NCBI RefSeq assembly: GCF_024448715.1
Contig: NZ_JAMOHZ010000003.1
Coordinates: 496,001 to 560,000, forward strand
Length of the DNA stretch: 64,000 bases
Direction: 5' to 3'
Source of the DNA: Stutzerimonas stutzeri
GTDB lineage: Bacteria; Pseudomonadota; Gammaproteobacteria; Pseudomonadales; Pseudomonadaceae
Shown here: piece by piece, positions 25,879 through 34,608 of the stretch
How the letters are laid out: each line of letters opens with the position of its first letter
How positions within the stretch are numbered: the stretch's first letter is position 1
Made by a program: the position numbers and the translations under genes
Notes under the pieces: generated by a model
The model's input: the letters and a program-made list of their open reading frames with translations, nothing else
The model's database searches: none
What the model was told of the DNA's origin: nothing

Positions 25879-27231
25879 TTAAAGGCGGCCAAGGTCGTTG
25901 ACCAACGCAAGCAGCATCACCCCAACAACCAGGCTGATACCGATCTGTACTCCCCAACCCTGAACCCTGTCCGACAAGGGACGTCCACGGACCCACTCGA
26001 CCAAATAGAAGAGCAGATGCCCTCCATCCAGGACGGGGATAGGCAATAAATTGAGTACTCCAAGGCTAATGCTCAGATAGGCGAGGAAGTTCAGAAAGTC
26101 GCCCACGCCGGACTGTGCAGAAGCGCCCGCCACTTTAGCAATGGTTATCGGGCCGCTCAAGTTTTTTACCGAGAGCTCACCGAAGAGCATTTTCTTCAAC
26201 GAATCGAGCGTTAAAACGCTCATCGTCCAGGTCCGACGGAGCCCTTCACCGACCGCTTCAAGTGGTCCATAGCTAACATTTCGAAGCATTCCCGCCGGCC
26301 ATTCGCCGGCCGCAACGCCTGCTCCAAGGTAGCCGCGACGGTCGTCCCCCTCGTCGCGCGAGGCCAAGGTCAAAGGAAGCTCGAGCACCTTGCCATCACG
26401 TTCGACTTCCAACAGCACCGGCTTGCCCGCCAACGGCCTGACTCGGTCGACAACTTCCTGCCATTGATTCAGCGACTCGCCATTGAGGCTGACCAGGCGA
26501 TCGCCGAGGCGTACGCCGGCTGCCTGTGCAGGTCCTTCGGGATCAAGCTGAGCCACCACCGGTGTGATTTCCGGGCGCCATGGCCTGATGCCCAGCGAGC
26601 TAATCGGATCTGGCTCTTCGACACCTTTGAGCCATTCATTCAGCTCCAGTTGTACCCGCTGCGCCTGAGTGTGATCGCCCTCCCGCACAAGCATTTCCAG
26701 TGAGCCGCTTTCGCCAAGCCGCCTGATCAACTGCAGATTGACCTCTGCCCAACCAGCGGTGGGCTTGCCGTTGACTTCTACGATTTCCTGCCCTGCGACC
26801 AGACCGCCACGTTCGGCGAGGCTCCCAACCTCGACAGCACCAACCACCGGCCGTACCTGCTCACTGCCGAGCATCGCTAACGCCCAGAAGAACACCAGGG
26901 CTAAAAGGAAGTTAGCCAATGGCCCAGCCGATACGATGGCAAAACGTTGCTTCACGGTCTTGCGATTGAATGCCTGATCAAGCAGTGCCGGCGGCACGTC
27001 ACCCTCGCGCTCGTCAAGCATTTTCACGTAGCCGCCGAGCGGTATCGCTGCAATCACGAACTCGGTGCCCTGGCGATCATGCCAACGCAACAGTGGACGA
27101 CCGAAGCCCACCGAAAAACGCAGCACCTTGACGCCACAGCGGCGCGCGACCCAGAAATGGCCATATTCGTGGAACGTTACCAGCACACCCAAAGCAACAA
27201 GAGTGCCGATGATCATGTACAGCGCGCCCAT
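25879..27231 (-). CDS. rseP: RIP zinc metalloprotease RseP (MucP)
   Basis: An inner-membrane site-2 protease that cuts the anti-sigma factor RseA/MucA and releases the envelope-stress sigma factor. The start MGALYMIIGTLVALGVLVTFHEYGH gives 450 residues and places the zinc motif HEYGH at 21-25 inside the first membrane helix. Two PDZ domains follow in the periplasm. NLLPIPVLDGGHLLFYLVE is the second zinc-ligand motif, followed by the last membrane helices. It lies upstream of bamA. Confidence 0.97.
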   Translation of the reverse strand: MGALYMIIGTLVALGVLVTFHEYGHFWVARRCGVKVLRFSVGFGRPLLRWHDRQGTEFVIAAIPLGGYVKMLDEREGDVPPALLDQAFNRKTVKQRFAIVSAGPLANFLLALVFFWALAMLGSEQVRPVVGAVEVGSLAERGGLVAGQEIVEVNGKPTAGWAEVNLQLIRRLGESGSLEMLVREGDHTQAQRVQLELNEWLKGVEEPDPISSLGIRPWRPEITPVVAQLDPEGPAQAAGVRLGDRLVSLNGESLNQWQEVVDRVRPLAGKPVLLEVERDGKVLELPLTLASRDEGDDRRGYLGAGVAAGEWPAGMLRNVSYGPLEAVGEGLRRTWTMSVLTLDSLKKMLFGELSVKNLSGPITIAKVAGASAQSGVGDFLNFLAYLSISLGVLNLLPIPVLDGGHLLFYLVEWVRGRPLSDRVQGWGVQIGISLVVGVMLLALVNDLGRL

Positions 27232-27338
27232 ATTCCCCTCTGCCTCGAAAGGCTGTTTAGAAGTCACCGGCTCCAGCAACTCGAAGCCTATACAGACGCC
27301 CCGCTGTCACGCGGTTGGCTGGACGACGCTCTCAGCAA

Positions 27339-28529
27339 CTACCGATCGCGTCTGTGTAACCAGCGCGAAGCCAGCATGCGAGCCTGAGCATCGGCAGCAA
27401 GCACATCTGCAAGACAGCGAGCCGGGACCGAGGCCTCGAGATCGAGAACGTCTTCGATGATACTCGCGATTTCGATGAAGCGAATGCGACCATTGAGGAA
27501 CGCATCCACCGCCACTTCGTTAGCCGCATTGAGCATTGCGGGCGCCGTTCCGCCATCCTGCGCAGCTTGCCGGGCGATGCGAAGACAGGGAAACCGCTGC
27601 TGATCGGGCGCCTGAAAATCCAGACGACCTATCTGCAAAAGATCCAGCGCCGACACACCGGAATCGATTCGCTCCGGCCAGGCCAGCGCGTGGGCGATCG
27701 GCGTGCGCATGTCGGGATTGCCCAACTGAGCTAGAACCGAGCCGTCGACATAGTCGACCATTGAGTGAATGACGCTTTGCGGGTGGATGACCACCTCGAC
27801 CTGGTCTGGGCGCGCATCGAACAGCCAGCACGCCTCAATGAGCTCAAGCCCTTTATTCATCATGCTGGCCGAATCAACCGAAATCTTGCGTCCCATGGAC
27901 CAGTTGGGGTGTGCGCACGCCTGCTCGGCTGTGACAGCCGCAAGCTGCTCCAGTGGAAGCTCACGGAATGGCCCACCAGATGCAGTGAGCAGGATTCGCC
28001 TGACTCCGACGTTGGCAAGCCCGGCGGAATAGTCGCCTGGCAGGCATTGAAATATCGCGTTGTGCTCACTGTCGATGGGCAGCAGCACGGCCGTGCTGTC
28101 GCGCAGCGCCTGCATGAACAACCCGCCGGACATAACCAGCGCCTCTTTGTTCGCCAGCAGCACGCGCTTGTTTGCCTGCACTGCCGAGAGTGTTGGGCGC
28201 AAGCCTGCGGCGCCGACGATCGCCGCCATTACCACATCGGTTTCGGGATGCGCTGCCACTTCACTCAGGCCACCCTCCCCCACCAGGACGCGAGTGTGCA
28301 CACCGTCGTCGCTGAGCCGACCTTGCAGGTCACGAGCCTGACAGCTATCGGCCACCACAGCGTAACGGGGACGATGCAAGCGGCACAATTCACGCAATTC
28401 GGCGATTCGGCTGAAAGCAGTCAGCGCGAAGATTTGGTAGCATTCGGGATGGCGACTGACAACATCCAGCGTGCTCAAACCGATCGAACCGGTTGCGCCA
28501 AGCACCGTCACCTGCAAGATTTCGCTCAC
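27339..28529 (-). CDS. dxr: 1-deoxy-D-xylulose 5-phosphate reductoisomerase
   Basis: Dxr (IspC) makes 2-C-methylerythritol 4-phosphate with NADPH, the second MEP pathway step. A GTG start at 28529 is chosen: it overlaps the cdsA stop in a GTGA arrangement and gives 396 residues, starting shortly before the NADPH motif [14 protein letters not shown]. The metal and substrate segments [12 protein letters not shown] and [19 protein letters not shown] are intact. An upstream Met would add eight residues inside cdsA. Confidence 0.96.
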   Translation of the reverse strand: MSEILQVTVLGATGSIGLSTLDVVSRHPECYQIFALTAFSRIAELRELCRLHRPRYAVVADSCQARDLQGRLSDDGVHTRVLVGEGGLSEVAAHPETDVVMAAIVGAAGLRPTLSAVQANKRVLLANKEALVMSGGLFMQALRDSTAVLLPIDSEHNAIFQCLPGDYSAGLANVGVRRILLTASGGPFRELPLEQLAAVTAEQACAHPNWSMGRKISVDSASMMNKGLELIEACWLFDARPDQVEVVIHPQSVIHSMVDYVDGSVLAQLGNPDMRTPIAHALAWPERIDSGVSALDLLQIGRLDFQAPDQQRFPCLRIARQAAQDGGTAPAMLNAANEVAVDAFLNGRIRFIEIASIIEDVLDLEASVPARCLADVLAADAQARMLASRWLHRRDR

Positions 28530-29341
28530 CAGGCACCCCACCCAGCGAGCCACAACAGAACAGTGAATACAGGCACCGCGGCGGTAAGGCTGTCGATGCG
28601 GTCCATCACGCCGCCGTGTCCGGGCAGCAACTGACTGCTGTCCTTGATCCCCGAACTGCGCTTGAACATGCTTTCGGTCAGATCACCGACGACCGAGATG
28701 ACCACGACCAGAGCCGCGCCCAGCACTGCCAACACCAGCTCCCGCGTCGACCAGCCCTGATAAAGCCCGACGCTAAAGGTGATAAGCAGACTTGTAATCA
28801 GACCACCGATCAGCCCCTCCCAGCTCTTGCCGGGACTGACTTGCGGCGCGAGCTTTCGCCGGCCAAAGGTCTTGCCGGAAACGTATGCACCGATATCGGC
28901 AGCCCAAACCAACACCATAACCGCCACGATCAACCAGTTGCCTTGCTGCCACTGCTTGAGCAGCACCAACGCCTGCCAAGCCGGAAGCAGAATCAGCAAG
29001 CCGATCACCAAACTACCGAAACGGCCACCCCAATGACGCTGGCTACGCGGATAACTGAGCACCAAGGATGTCGCAGCCAACCACCACACCACGCTGATCG
29101 AGAGCAGCCAAGGTGCAAGTGCCGGAAACCGGTATAGCACCGCCAACAGCAGGCCGACGATCACTGCATAACCGACCCGCGCGAATTGACCAGCACAACC
29201 GGCCAAACGCGCCCATTCCCAGGCTCCAAGAACCACCACCACGCCAATGAACAAGGCGAATGCGAGACCCTCGAGAAGAAAGAAGCCGATCAGCGCAATC
29301 GGCAGGAGAATGGCAGCGGTGATAATGCGTTGCTTCAACAT
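28526..29341 (-). CDS. cdsA: Phosphatidate cytidylyltransferase
   Basis: CdsA makes CDP-diacylglycerol from phosphatidic acid and CTP, the common precursor of bacterial phospholipids. The 271-residue protein has about eight hydrophobic membrane segments. The family signature near the C-terminus, [19 protein letters not shown] followed by [15 protein letters not shown], is intact. It overlaps uppS upstream by seven bases and dxr downstream by four, so the three are co-transcribed. Confidence 0.97.
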   Translation of the reverse strand: MLKQRIITAAILLPIALIGFFLLEGLAFALFIGVVVVLGAWEWARLAGCAGQFARVGYAVIVGLLLAVLYRFPALAPWLLSISVVWWLAATSLVLSYPRSQRHWGGRFGSLVIGLLILLPAWQALVLLKQWQQGNWLIVAVMVLVWAADIGAYVSGKTFGRRKLAPQVSPGKSWEGLIGGLITSLLITFSVGLYQGWSTRELVLAVLGAALVVVISVVGDLTESMFKRSSGIKDSSQLLPGHGGVMDRIDSLTAAVPVFTVLLWLAGWGAW

Positions 29342-30096
29342 TCTGCGCGAACCTCTGTCTCGACCTGATCACCGGTCTTGCCAAAACGCCGTTGACGCTT
29401 GGCGAAATCGGCCAACGCGGCGCGCATTGCATCGTGCTTGAAATCCGGCCAGAACAGGTCGGAAAAATACAGCTCAGCGTAGGCCAGCTGCCACAACAGA
29501 AAGTTGCTGATCCGACGCTCGCCCCCGGTGCGGATGCACAGATCCGGCACCGGCATATCACCGGTGGCCAAGTAACTTTGAAAAAGCGCCGGAGTAATCT
29601 CATCAGGGTTCAGACGACCATTCTGCGCCTCACGGGCCATCCGCTGTGCGGCCTGAAGGACATCCCACTGACCACCGTAGTTGGCTGCCACCTGAAGCAC
29701 GAAGCGGCTGCTTCCCGCCGTCATCTCTTCAGCTTCAAGCATCGCGGTCTGCAGCTCAGGATGAAAGCGCGAGCGGTCGCCTATGATGCGCAAGCTGATG
29801 CCGTTTTCGTTGAGTTTGCGAGCTTCCCGGCGCAAAGCGGTAAGAAACAATTCCATCAACGCGCCGACCTCTTCGGCCGGACGTTGCCAGTTCTCACTGG
29901 AAAACGCGAACAGCGTCAGCACCTCGACCCCCGCCTCGGCACAGACCTCAATGACAGCCCTGACCGCATCAACGCCCGCTTTGTGTCCGGCCACGCCCGG
30001 CAAAAGGCGCCTCTTTGCCCAGCGGTTGTTGCCATCCATGATAATTGCGACATGACGGGGTACATTCCGTCCGGCAACCTGCCTGACCTTTTCCAT
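29335..30096 (-). CDS. uppS: Isoprenyl transferase (undecaprenyl diphosphate synthase)
   Basis: UppS condenses eight isopentenyl units onto farnesyl diphosphate to make the C55 carrier lipid for peptidoglycan and lipopolysaccharide. The catalytic Asp21 is in AIIMDGNNRWAKRR, followed by GHKAG. FAFSSENWQRP and the C-terminal DLCIRTGGERRISNFLLWQLAYAE are typical. It is 253 residues and heads the uppS-cdsA-dxr-rseP-bamA run. The 157-base gap to frr has no gene. Confidence 0.97.
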   Translation of the reverse strand: MEKVRQVAGRNVPRHVAIIMDGNNRWAKRRLLPGVAGHKAGVDAVRAVIEVCAEAGVEVLTLFAFSSENWQRPAEEVGALMELFLTALRREARKLNENGISLRIIGDRSRFHPELQTAMLEAEEMTAGSSRFVLQVAANYGGQWDVLQAAQRMAREAQNGRLNPDEITPALFQSYLATGDMPVPDLCIRTGGERRISNFLLWQLAYAELYFSDLFWPDFKHDAMRAALADFAKRQRRFGKTGDQVETEVRAEC

Positions 30097-30253
30097 GAAA
30101 CGACTCTACCTGCGCTCAATCACGCTGCGAACAATAGGAGAATTGCCGATGGCAATACCTGGGGATACGACTGAATAGCCCCTCGCGCGCCACCCCTAAC
30201 GAAGCCGGCACGCTCCGACACGAGCGATACGAACAAAGCCCGGTACAACAACG

Positions 30254-30811
30254 TCAAACGGCCATCAGGTCGCTTTCTTTGCTTTCCAGCGTCTTGTCGA
30301 TTTCCGCAACGTGCTTGTCGGTCAGCTTTTGAATGTCATCCTGAGCACGACGCTCCTCGTCTTCACTGATTTCCTTTTCCTTCACCAAATCCTTAAGCTG
30401 CGCAATAGCATCGCGACGGATATTGCGTACAGCAACGCGGGCATTCTCGGCCTCGGCGCGCGCCTGCTTGGTATAACCCTTACGCGTCTCCTCGGTCAGA
30501 GCAGGCATCGGTACACGTATGGTGGTCCCAGCAGTGGCCGGATTGAGGCCGAGATCGGAGGTCATGATGGCCTTTTCCACGGCCTGGATCATGCCACGGT
30601 CGAAGACCGCCAGTGCTAAGGTGCGCGAGTCTTCAACGGTAACGTTGGCGATCTGACGCAGCGGTGTATCACTGCCGTAGTAGGACACCATCACGCTATC
30701 GAGAATGCTCGGGTGGGCACGACCGGTACGGATCTTGGCGAGTGCATGACCCAAGGACTCCAGGGTTTTCTTCATGCGTTCCTGTGCGTCTTGTTTGATC
30801 TCATTGATCAT
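30254..30811 (-). CDS. frr: Ribosome recycling factor
   Basis: RRF splits post-termination ribosomes with EF-G. At 185 residues it has the standard length, with the two-domain pattern: a three-helix bundle ([25 protein letters not shown]) and the inserted beta domain ([18 protein letters not shown]), then [21 protein letters not shown]. Its ATG overlaps the pyrH stop by four bases, so it is coupled to pyrH. Confidence 0.98.
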   Translation of the reverse strand: MINEIKQDAQERMKKTLESLGHALAKIRTGRAHPSILDSVMVSYYGSDTPLRQIANVTVEDSRTLALAVFDRGMIQAVEKAIMTSDLGLNPATAGTTIRVPMPALTEETRKGYTKQARAEAENARVAVRNIRRDAIAQLKDLVKEKEISEDEERRAQDDIQKLTDKHVAEIDKTLESKESDLMAV

Positions 30812-31551
30812 TGATTCGGTTCCTCGATCAGGGTTCCTTCAGCGCCGCCGAGCACGATATTGAGCAGGGCACCGGGCTTGTTCATGTTGAATACCCGCAG
30901 CGGCATATTGTGATCACGACACAGGCAAATGGCCGTCAGGTCCATCACGCCGAGCTTGCGGTCAAGCACGTCATCATAAGTCAGCTGCTCGAATTTCTCA
31001 GCGTTCGGGTCTTTGAACGGATCCGCTGTGTAAACGCCGTCGACCTTGGTGGCCTTGAGCACGACGTCAGCATGAATTTCGATAGCGCGCAGACATGCCG
31101 CCGAATCGGTCGTGAAGAACGGGTTGCCGGTTCCCGCCGAGAAGATCACGACCTCACCACTTTTGAGATGACGCATCGCCTTGCGGCGGTCGTAATGATC
31201 GGTGACGCCAACCATGGAAATAGATGACATTACCAGCGCGGGAATGTTGGAACGCTCCAGCGCATCGCGCATCGCCAGTGAGTTCATCACGGTAGCCAGC
31301 ATACCCATGTGATCTCCGGTGACACGATCCATACCGGCGGCTGACAGCGCTGCACCACGGAACAGATTACCGCCACCGATGACCAAGCCAACTTCTACGC
31401 CTATTCCAACCAACTGACCGACTTCCAAGGCCATGCGATCCAGCACTTTGGGATCGATGCCGAAGTCTTCCGAGCCCATCAAGGCTTCGCCGCTTAATTT
31501 GAGCAGAATGCGTTTATAGCGAGGATTGCGTGCACTCATCTGCTGAGCCAT
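30808..31551 (-). CDS. pyrH: UMP kinase
   Basis: PyrH phosphorylates UMP to UDP and is allosterically controlled by GTP and UTP. The 247-residue protein shows the amino-acid-kinase fold: [14 protein letters not shown] at the N-terminus, [11 protein letters not shown], the [10 protein letters not shown] segment and [21 protein letters not shown]. It lies between tsf and frr, the classic rpsB-tsf-pyrH-frr order. A 194-base gap separates it from tsf. Confidence 0.98.
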   Translation of the reverse strand: MAQQMSARNPRYKRILLKLSGEALMGSEDFGIDPKVLDRMALEVGQLVGIGVEVGLVIGGGNLFRGAALSAAGMDRVTGDHMGMLATVMNSLAMRDALERSNIPALVMSSISMVGVTDHYDRRKAMRHLKSGEVVIFSAGTGNPFFTTDSAACLRAIEIHADVVLKATKVDGVYTADPFKDPNAEKFEQLTYDDVLDRKLGVMDLTAICLCRDHNMPLRVFNMNKPGALLNIVLGGAEGTLIEEPNQ

Positions 31552-31693
31552 TGGCGTTGTTTCTCCTGCGGCGTTTATATGACTGACATGCTGTACAGCC
31601 AGAAAATATCTGCGCTATGACAGCGAAACTGCGGCTTGGTGCCTAGCGATGACTATACCGTGACAAAAAAATAATTCTGCTCTCCAGTTCGAC

Positions 31694-31727
31694 AAAGAGG
31701 CCGCGCGCGTGAGCGGGCAGCCTCTTC
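31694..31727 (-). terminator. Probable intrinsic terminator of tsf
   Basis: On the minus strand AAGAGGC and GCCTCTT, with further pairing of GCCCGC and GCGCGC-type bases, form a long stem starting about 20 bases after the tsf stop. The T run is only three bases, so readthrough into pyrH is likely. Confidence 0.5.
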
Positions 31728-31745
31728 GAGGACAGCAAAAGCGTC

Positions 31746-32615
31746 TTATTGCTTGGTAGCAGCGACCTGAGCGGCAACTTCAGCAGCGAAGTCGACCTCC
31801 GCGCGCTCGATGCCTTCGCCTACTTCGTAACGAACGAAGGAAACGATTTCCGCACCGGCCTTCTTGGCCAGGTCGCCGACCTTGATCTCGGGGTCCTTGA
31901 CGAAAGCCTGCTCGACCAGGCTTGCCTCGGCGAGAAACTTGCTGATGCGACCAGCAACCATCTTCTCGACGATTTCGGCGGGCTTGCCTTTGATCTTGTC
32001 TTCGTTCAGCGCCAGGAAGATTTCCTTCTCCTTGGCAACTGCGTCTTCGGAAACCTGCGAGGGGTTCAGGAATTGCGGGTTACTGGCCGCAACGTGCATG
32101 GCGATTTCCTTGGCCAGCTCGACGCTACCGCCCTTCAGAGCGACCAGAACACCGATGCGGTGACCGTGCAGGTAGGAGCCGACCAAATCAGCTTCTACAC
32201 TGGTCAAGCGACGGATGTTGACGTTTTCGCCAACCTTGGCAACCAGCGCTTCGCGGTTGCTTTCCTGAGCGGCGATCAACGGCGCGGCGTCGGTCATCTT
32301 CTCGGCGAAGGCTTTCTCAACGCTGCTGCTGACGAAATTCTTGAAGTCGTCCTGCAGTGCCAGGAAGTCGGTCTGCGAGTTGACTTCGATAATCACGGCA
32401 CGCTTGTTGTCATCGGCAACCTTGACCGCGATGGAGCCTTCGGCAGCGATGTTGCCGGCTTTCTTGGCTGCCTTGATGGCGCCAGCAGCACGCATGTCAT
32501 CAATGGCCTTCTCGATGTCGCCGCCAGCAGCGGTGAGTGCTTTTTTGCAATCCATCATGCCTTGGCCAGTGCGCTCGCGCAGTTCTTTAACCAGGGCTGC
32601 AGTGATTTCTGCCAT
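31746..32615 (-). CDS. tsf: Elongation factor Ts
   Basis: EF-Ts recycles EF-Tu by exchanging GDP for GTP. The 289-residue protein has the N-terminal UBA-like domain (VKELRERTGQGMMDCKKAL) and the core with the TDF motif in NSQTDFLALQDDF that inserts into EF-Tu, plus the dimerisation part and the C-terminal module. It follows rpsB; the 127-base gap between them holds a terminator-like hairpin that probably adjusts the ratio of the two products. Confidence 0.98.
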   Translation of the reverse strand: MAEITAALVKELRERTGQGMMDCKKALTAAGGDIEKAIDDMRAAGAIKAAKKAGNIAAEGSIAVKVADDNKRAVIIEVNSQTDFLALQDDFKNFVSSSVEKAFAEKMTDAAPLIAAQESNREALVAKVGENVNIRRLTSVEADLVGSYLHGHRIGVLVALKGGSVELAKEIAMHVAASNPQFLNPSQVSEDAVAKEKEIFLALNEDKIKGKPAEIVEKMVAGRISKFLAEASLVEQAFVKDPEIKVGDLAKKAGAEIVSFVRYEVGEGIERAEVDFAAEVAAQVAATKQ

Positions 32616-32684
32616 GTTCGCAAATCCTCTCGATTCGATTTTCGATCATCGCCTCGTTAATCAGGCGATCAATTCGGAAGTGGC

Positions 32685-32707
32685 AAAAAGGGGGCATAGC
32701 CCCCTTT
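32685..32707 (-). terminator. Attenuator-like hairpin between rpsB and tsf
   Basis: On the minus strand AAAGGGGGC-TATG-CCCCCTTTTT is a strong stem-loop with a T tract. Because tsf follows on the same strand, it most likely reduces rather than ends transcription. A second inverted repeat, GCCT with AGGC flanked by GATC-type bases, lies at about 32645-32670, just upstream of tsf. Confidence 0.8.
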
Positions 32708-32742
32708 CTGTTCAACGGGTATCAGCTATGCGGCAAACGCGC

Positions 32743-33483
32743 TCAGCCTTGAGCGGCCTCGGGGGCAGCTTCTTCGACGAACTGGTCAGCACCGCCAGCG
32801 CCGTTCTGGCGGCCACGCAGTACAGCGTCGGCCATCGAGCCCAGATAAAGTTGCACGGCACGGATGGCATCATCATTACCAGGGATGATGTAGTCCACAC
32901 CTTCCGGGCTGCTGTTGGTATCGACGATACCGATGACCGGGATGCCCAGCTTGTTGGCTTCAGAGATGGCAATGCGCTCGTGATCGACATCGACGACGAA
33001 CATAGCATCGGGCAGACCGCCCATATCCTTGATACCACCCAGGCTGCGATCGAGCTTCTCGAGATCGCGAGTGCGCATCAGGGCTTCTTTCTTGGTCAGC
33101 TTCTCGAAGGTACCGTCTTGAGACTGAACTTCCAGATCACGTAGACGCTTGATCGAAGCGCGGATGGTCTTGTAGTTTGTCAGCATGCCGCCCAACCAGC
33201 GGTGATCGACATACGGAGAGCCGCAACGAGCGGCTTCTTCGCGAACGATCTTGCCAGCGGAACGCTTGGTACCGACGAACAGAATCTTGTTCTTGCCAGC
33301 AGCCAGTTTCTCAACGAAACGCAGAGCGTCGTTGAACATCGGCAGGGTCTGCTCAAGGTTGATGATATGAATCTTGTTGCGCGCACCGAAAATGTATTTG
33401 TTCATTTTCGGATTCCAGTAACGGGTCTGGTGGCCGAAGTGCACACCGGCCTTCAGCATGTCGCGCATGGTGACTTGAGTCAT
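32743..33483 (-). CDS. rpsB: 30S ribosomal protein S2
   Basis: S2 binds the head-body junction of the 30S subunit and is needed for S1 binding. The 246-residue protein starts [19 protein letters not shown], the typical N-terminus, and carries [24 protein letters not shown] and the [13 protein letters not shown] signature. It is the first gene of the rpsB-tsf pair, divergent from map, as in most gammaproteobacteria. Confidence 0.98.
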   Translation of the reverse strand: MTQVTMRDMLKAGVHFGHQTRYWNPKMNKYIFGARNKIHIINLEQTLPMFNDALRFVEKLAAGKNKILFVGTKRSAGKIVREEAARCGSPYVDHRWLGGMLTNYKTIRASIKRLRDLEVQSQDGTFEKLTKKEALMRTRDLEKLDRSLGGIKDMGGLPDAMFVVDVDHERIAISEANKLGIPVIGIVDTNSSPEGVDYIIPGNDDAIRAVQLYLGSMADAVLRGRQNGAGGADQFVEEAAPEAAQG

Positions 33484-33786
33484 GGTACTTCCTCAGATAG
33501 TCGGGTTAGGCCTCCACGCGTCCCGATATCCAACTCTTGCGAGCACCCAGGATACCGTGTCGACACGTGTGTGGGGTCAGGCTCGGCGGGCAGTCCCGCA
33601 GAGCGGCGCGTTTTATAGCATAAAGACAGGCTAGAGGCCAGACTGATTTGCACGACTCGCGCATCCCGCACGCATGCTGTCTCGCTCAGCCTTCCAGCCT
33701 TCGGCGCTTTTATCGGCTCCACGTCTATTTGGTTTATCATTTGCGCTTTCGTTTTTGATGCGCTTCCCGGCGCCAATGAGGTTCGA
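33484..33786. promoter_or_regulatory. rpsB/map divergent intergenic region with rpsB promoter and leader
   Basis: A 303-base gap without a gene. On the minus strand, TGCTATAAAACGCGCC at about 33609-33624 looks like an extended -10 box with a GC-rich discriminator, as in stringently controlled ribosomal promoters. The leader of about 125 bases contains CGTGTCGACACG (33556-33567), a perfect 12-bp palindrome. Gammaproteobacterial rpsB leaders bind S2 for autoregulation; that role is inferred here. The map promoter on the plus strand could not be assigned. Confidence 0.55.
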
Positions 33787-34569
33787 ATGACTGTCACCAT
33801 CAAGACGCCCGAAGATATTGAGAAAATGCGCATTGCGGGGCGACTCGCCGCCGAGGTGCTGGAGATGATCGGCGAACACGTCAAGCCGGGTATCACTACC
33901 GAAGAACTGGACCGCCTCTGCCATGAGCACATCGTCAACGTGCAGCAGGCCATACCCGCCCCGCTGAATTACAAGGGCTACCCGAAGTCGATCTGTACGT
34001 CTATCAACCACGTCGTCTGCCATGGCATCCCCAACGACAAGCCGCTAAAGGATGGTGACATTCTCAATATCGACATTACCGTCATCAAAGATGGCTACCA
34101 CGGCGATACGAGCAAGATGTTCATTGTCGGCAAAGCACCGGAATGGGCCGAGCGTCTATGCAAGGTCACGCAGGAATGCCTCTATAAAGGTATCGAGATC
34201 GTCCGCCCCGGTATCCATCTTGGCGATATTGGCGAAGTGATCCAGAAGCATGCCGAGAAGAACGGCTTCTCCGTGGTCCGTGAATATTGTGGCCACGGCA
34301 TTGGCAAGGTCTTTCACGAGGAACCGCAGGTGCTTCATTACGGGCGCGCCGGGACTGGCCTGGAGCTCAAGGAAGGCATGACCTTTACCATCGAGCCGAT
34401 GATCAATCAGGGCCGTTCGGAAACGCGCTTGCTGGGCGACGGCTGGACAGCCATCACCAAGGATCGCAAGCTGTCTGCACAGTGGGAACACACCATTGTG
34501 GTGACTACCGATGGTTATGAAATCTTTACCCTGCGCAGCGATGACACCATCGCCCGCACCTCGTCCTGA
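33787..34569 (+). CDS. map: Type I methionyl aminopeptidase
   Basis: Map removes the initiator methionine from nascent proteins. The 260-residue pita-bread metalloprotease has the metal ligands in the expected places: Asp in DILNIDITVIKDGYHGDTSKM, His in YCGHGIGKVFHEEPQ, Glu in FTIEPMI and Glu in QWEHTIVV. It is the first of two plus-strand genes; glnD starts 39 bases after its stop. Confidence 0.98.
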   Translation: MTVTIKTPEDIEKMRIAGRLAAEVLEMIGEHVKPGITTEELDRLCHEHIVNVQQAIPAPLNYKGYPKSICTSINHVVCHGIPNDKPLKDGDILNIDITVIKDGYHGDTSKMFIVGKAPEWAERLCKVTQECLYKGIEIVRPGIHLGDIGEVIQKHAEKNGFSVVREYCGHGIGKVFHEEPQVLHYGRAGTGLELKEGMTFTIEPMINQGRSETRLLGDGWTAITKDRKLSAQWEHTIVVTTDGYEIFTLRSDDTIARTSS

Positions 34570-34608
34570 TCAGTTATCAACAATGTTGCCTTGATGGAGG
34601 GCGCTGGC

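Noticed and set aside
31749-32660. Open frame of 303 codons antisense to tsf
   Set aside because: It covers exactly the tsf gene on the opposite strand; its composition mirrors EF-Ts codons.
33776-33786. GGTTCGAAT-like sequence resembling a tRNA T loop
   Set aside because: No acceptor or anticodon arms surround it; it is the 5' leader of map. No tRNA was found anywhere in the window.
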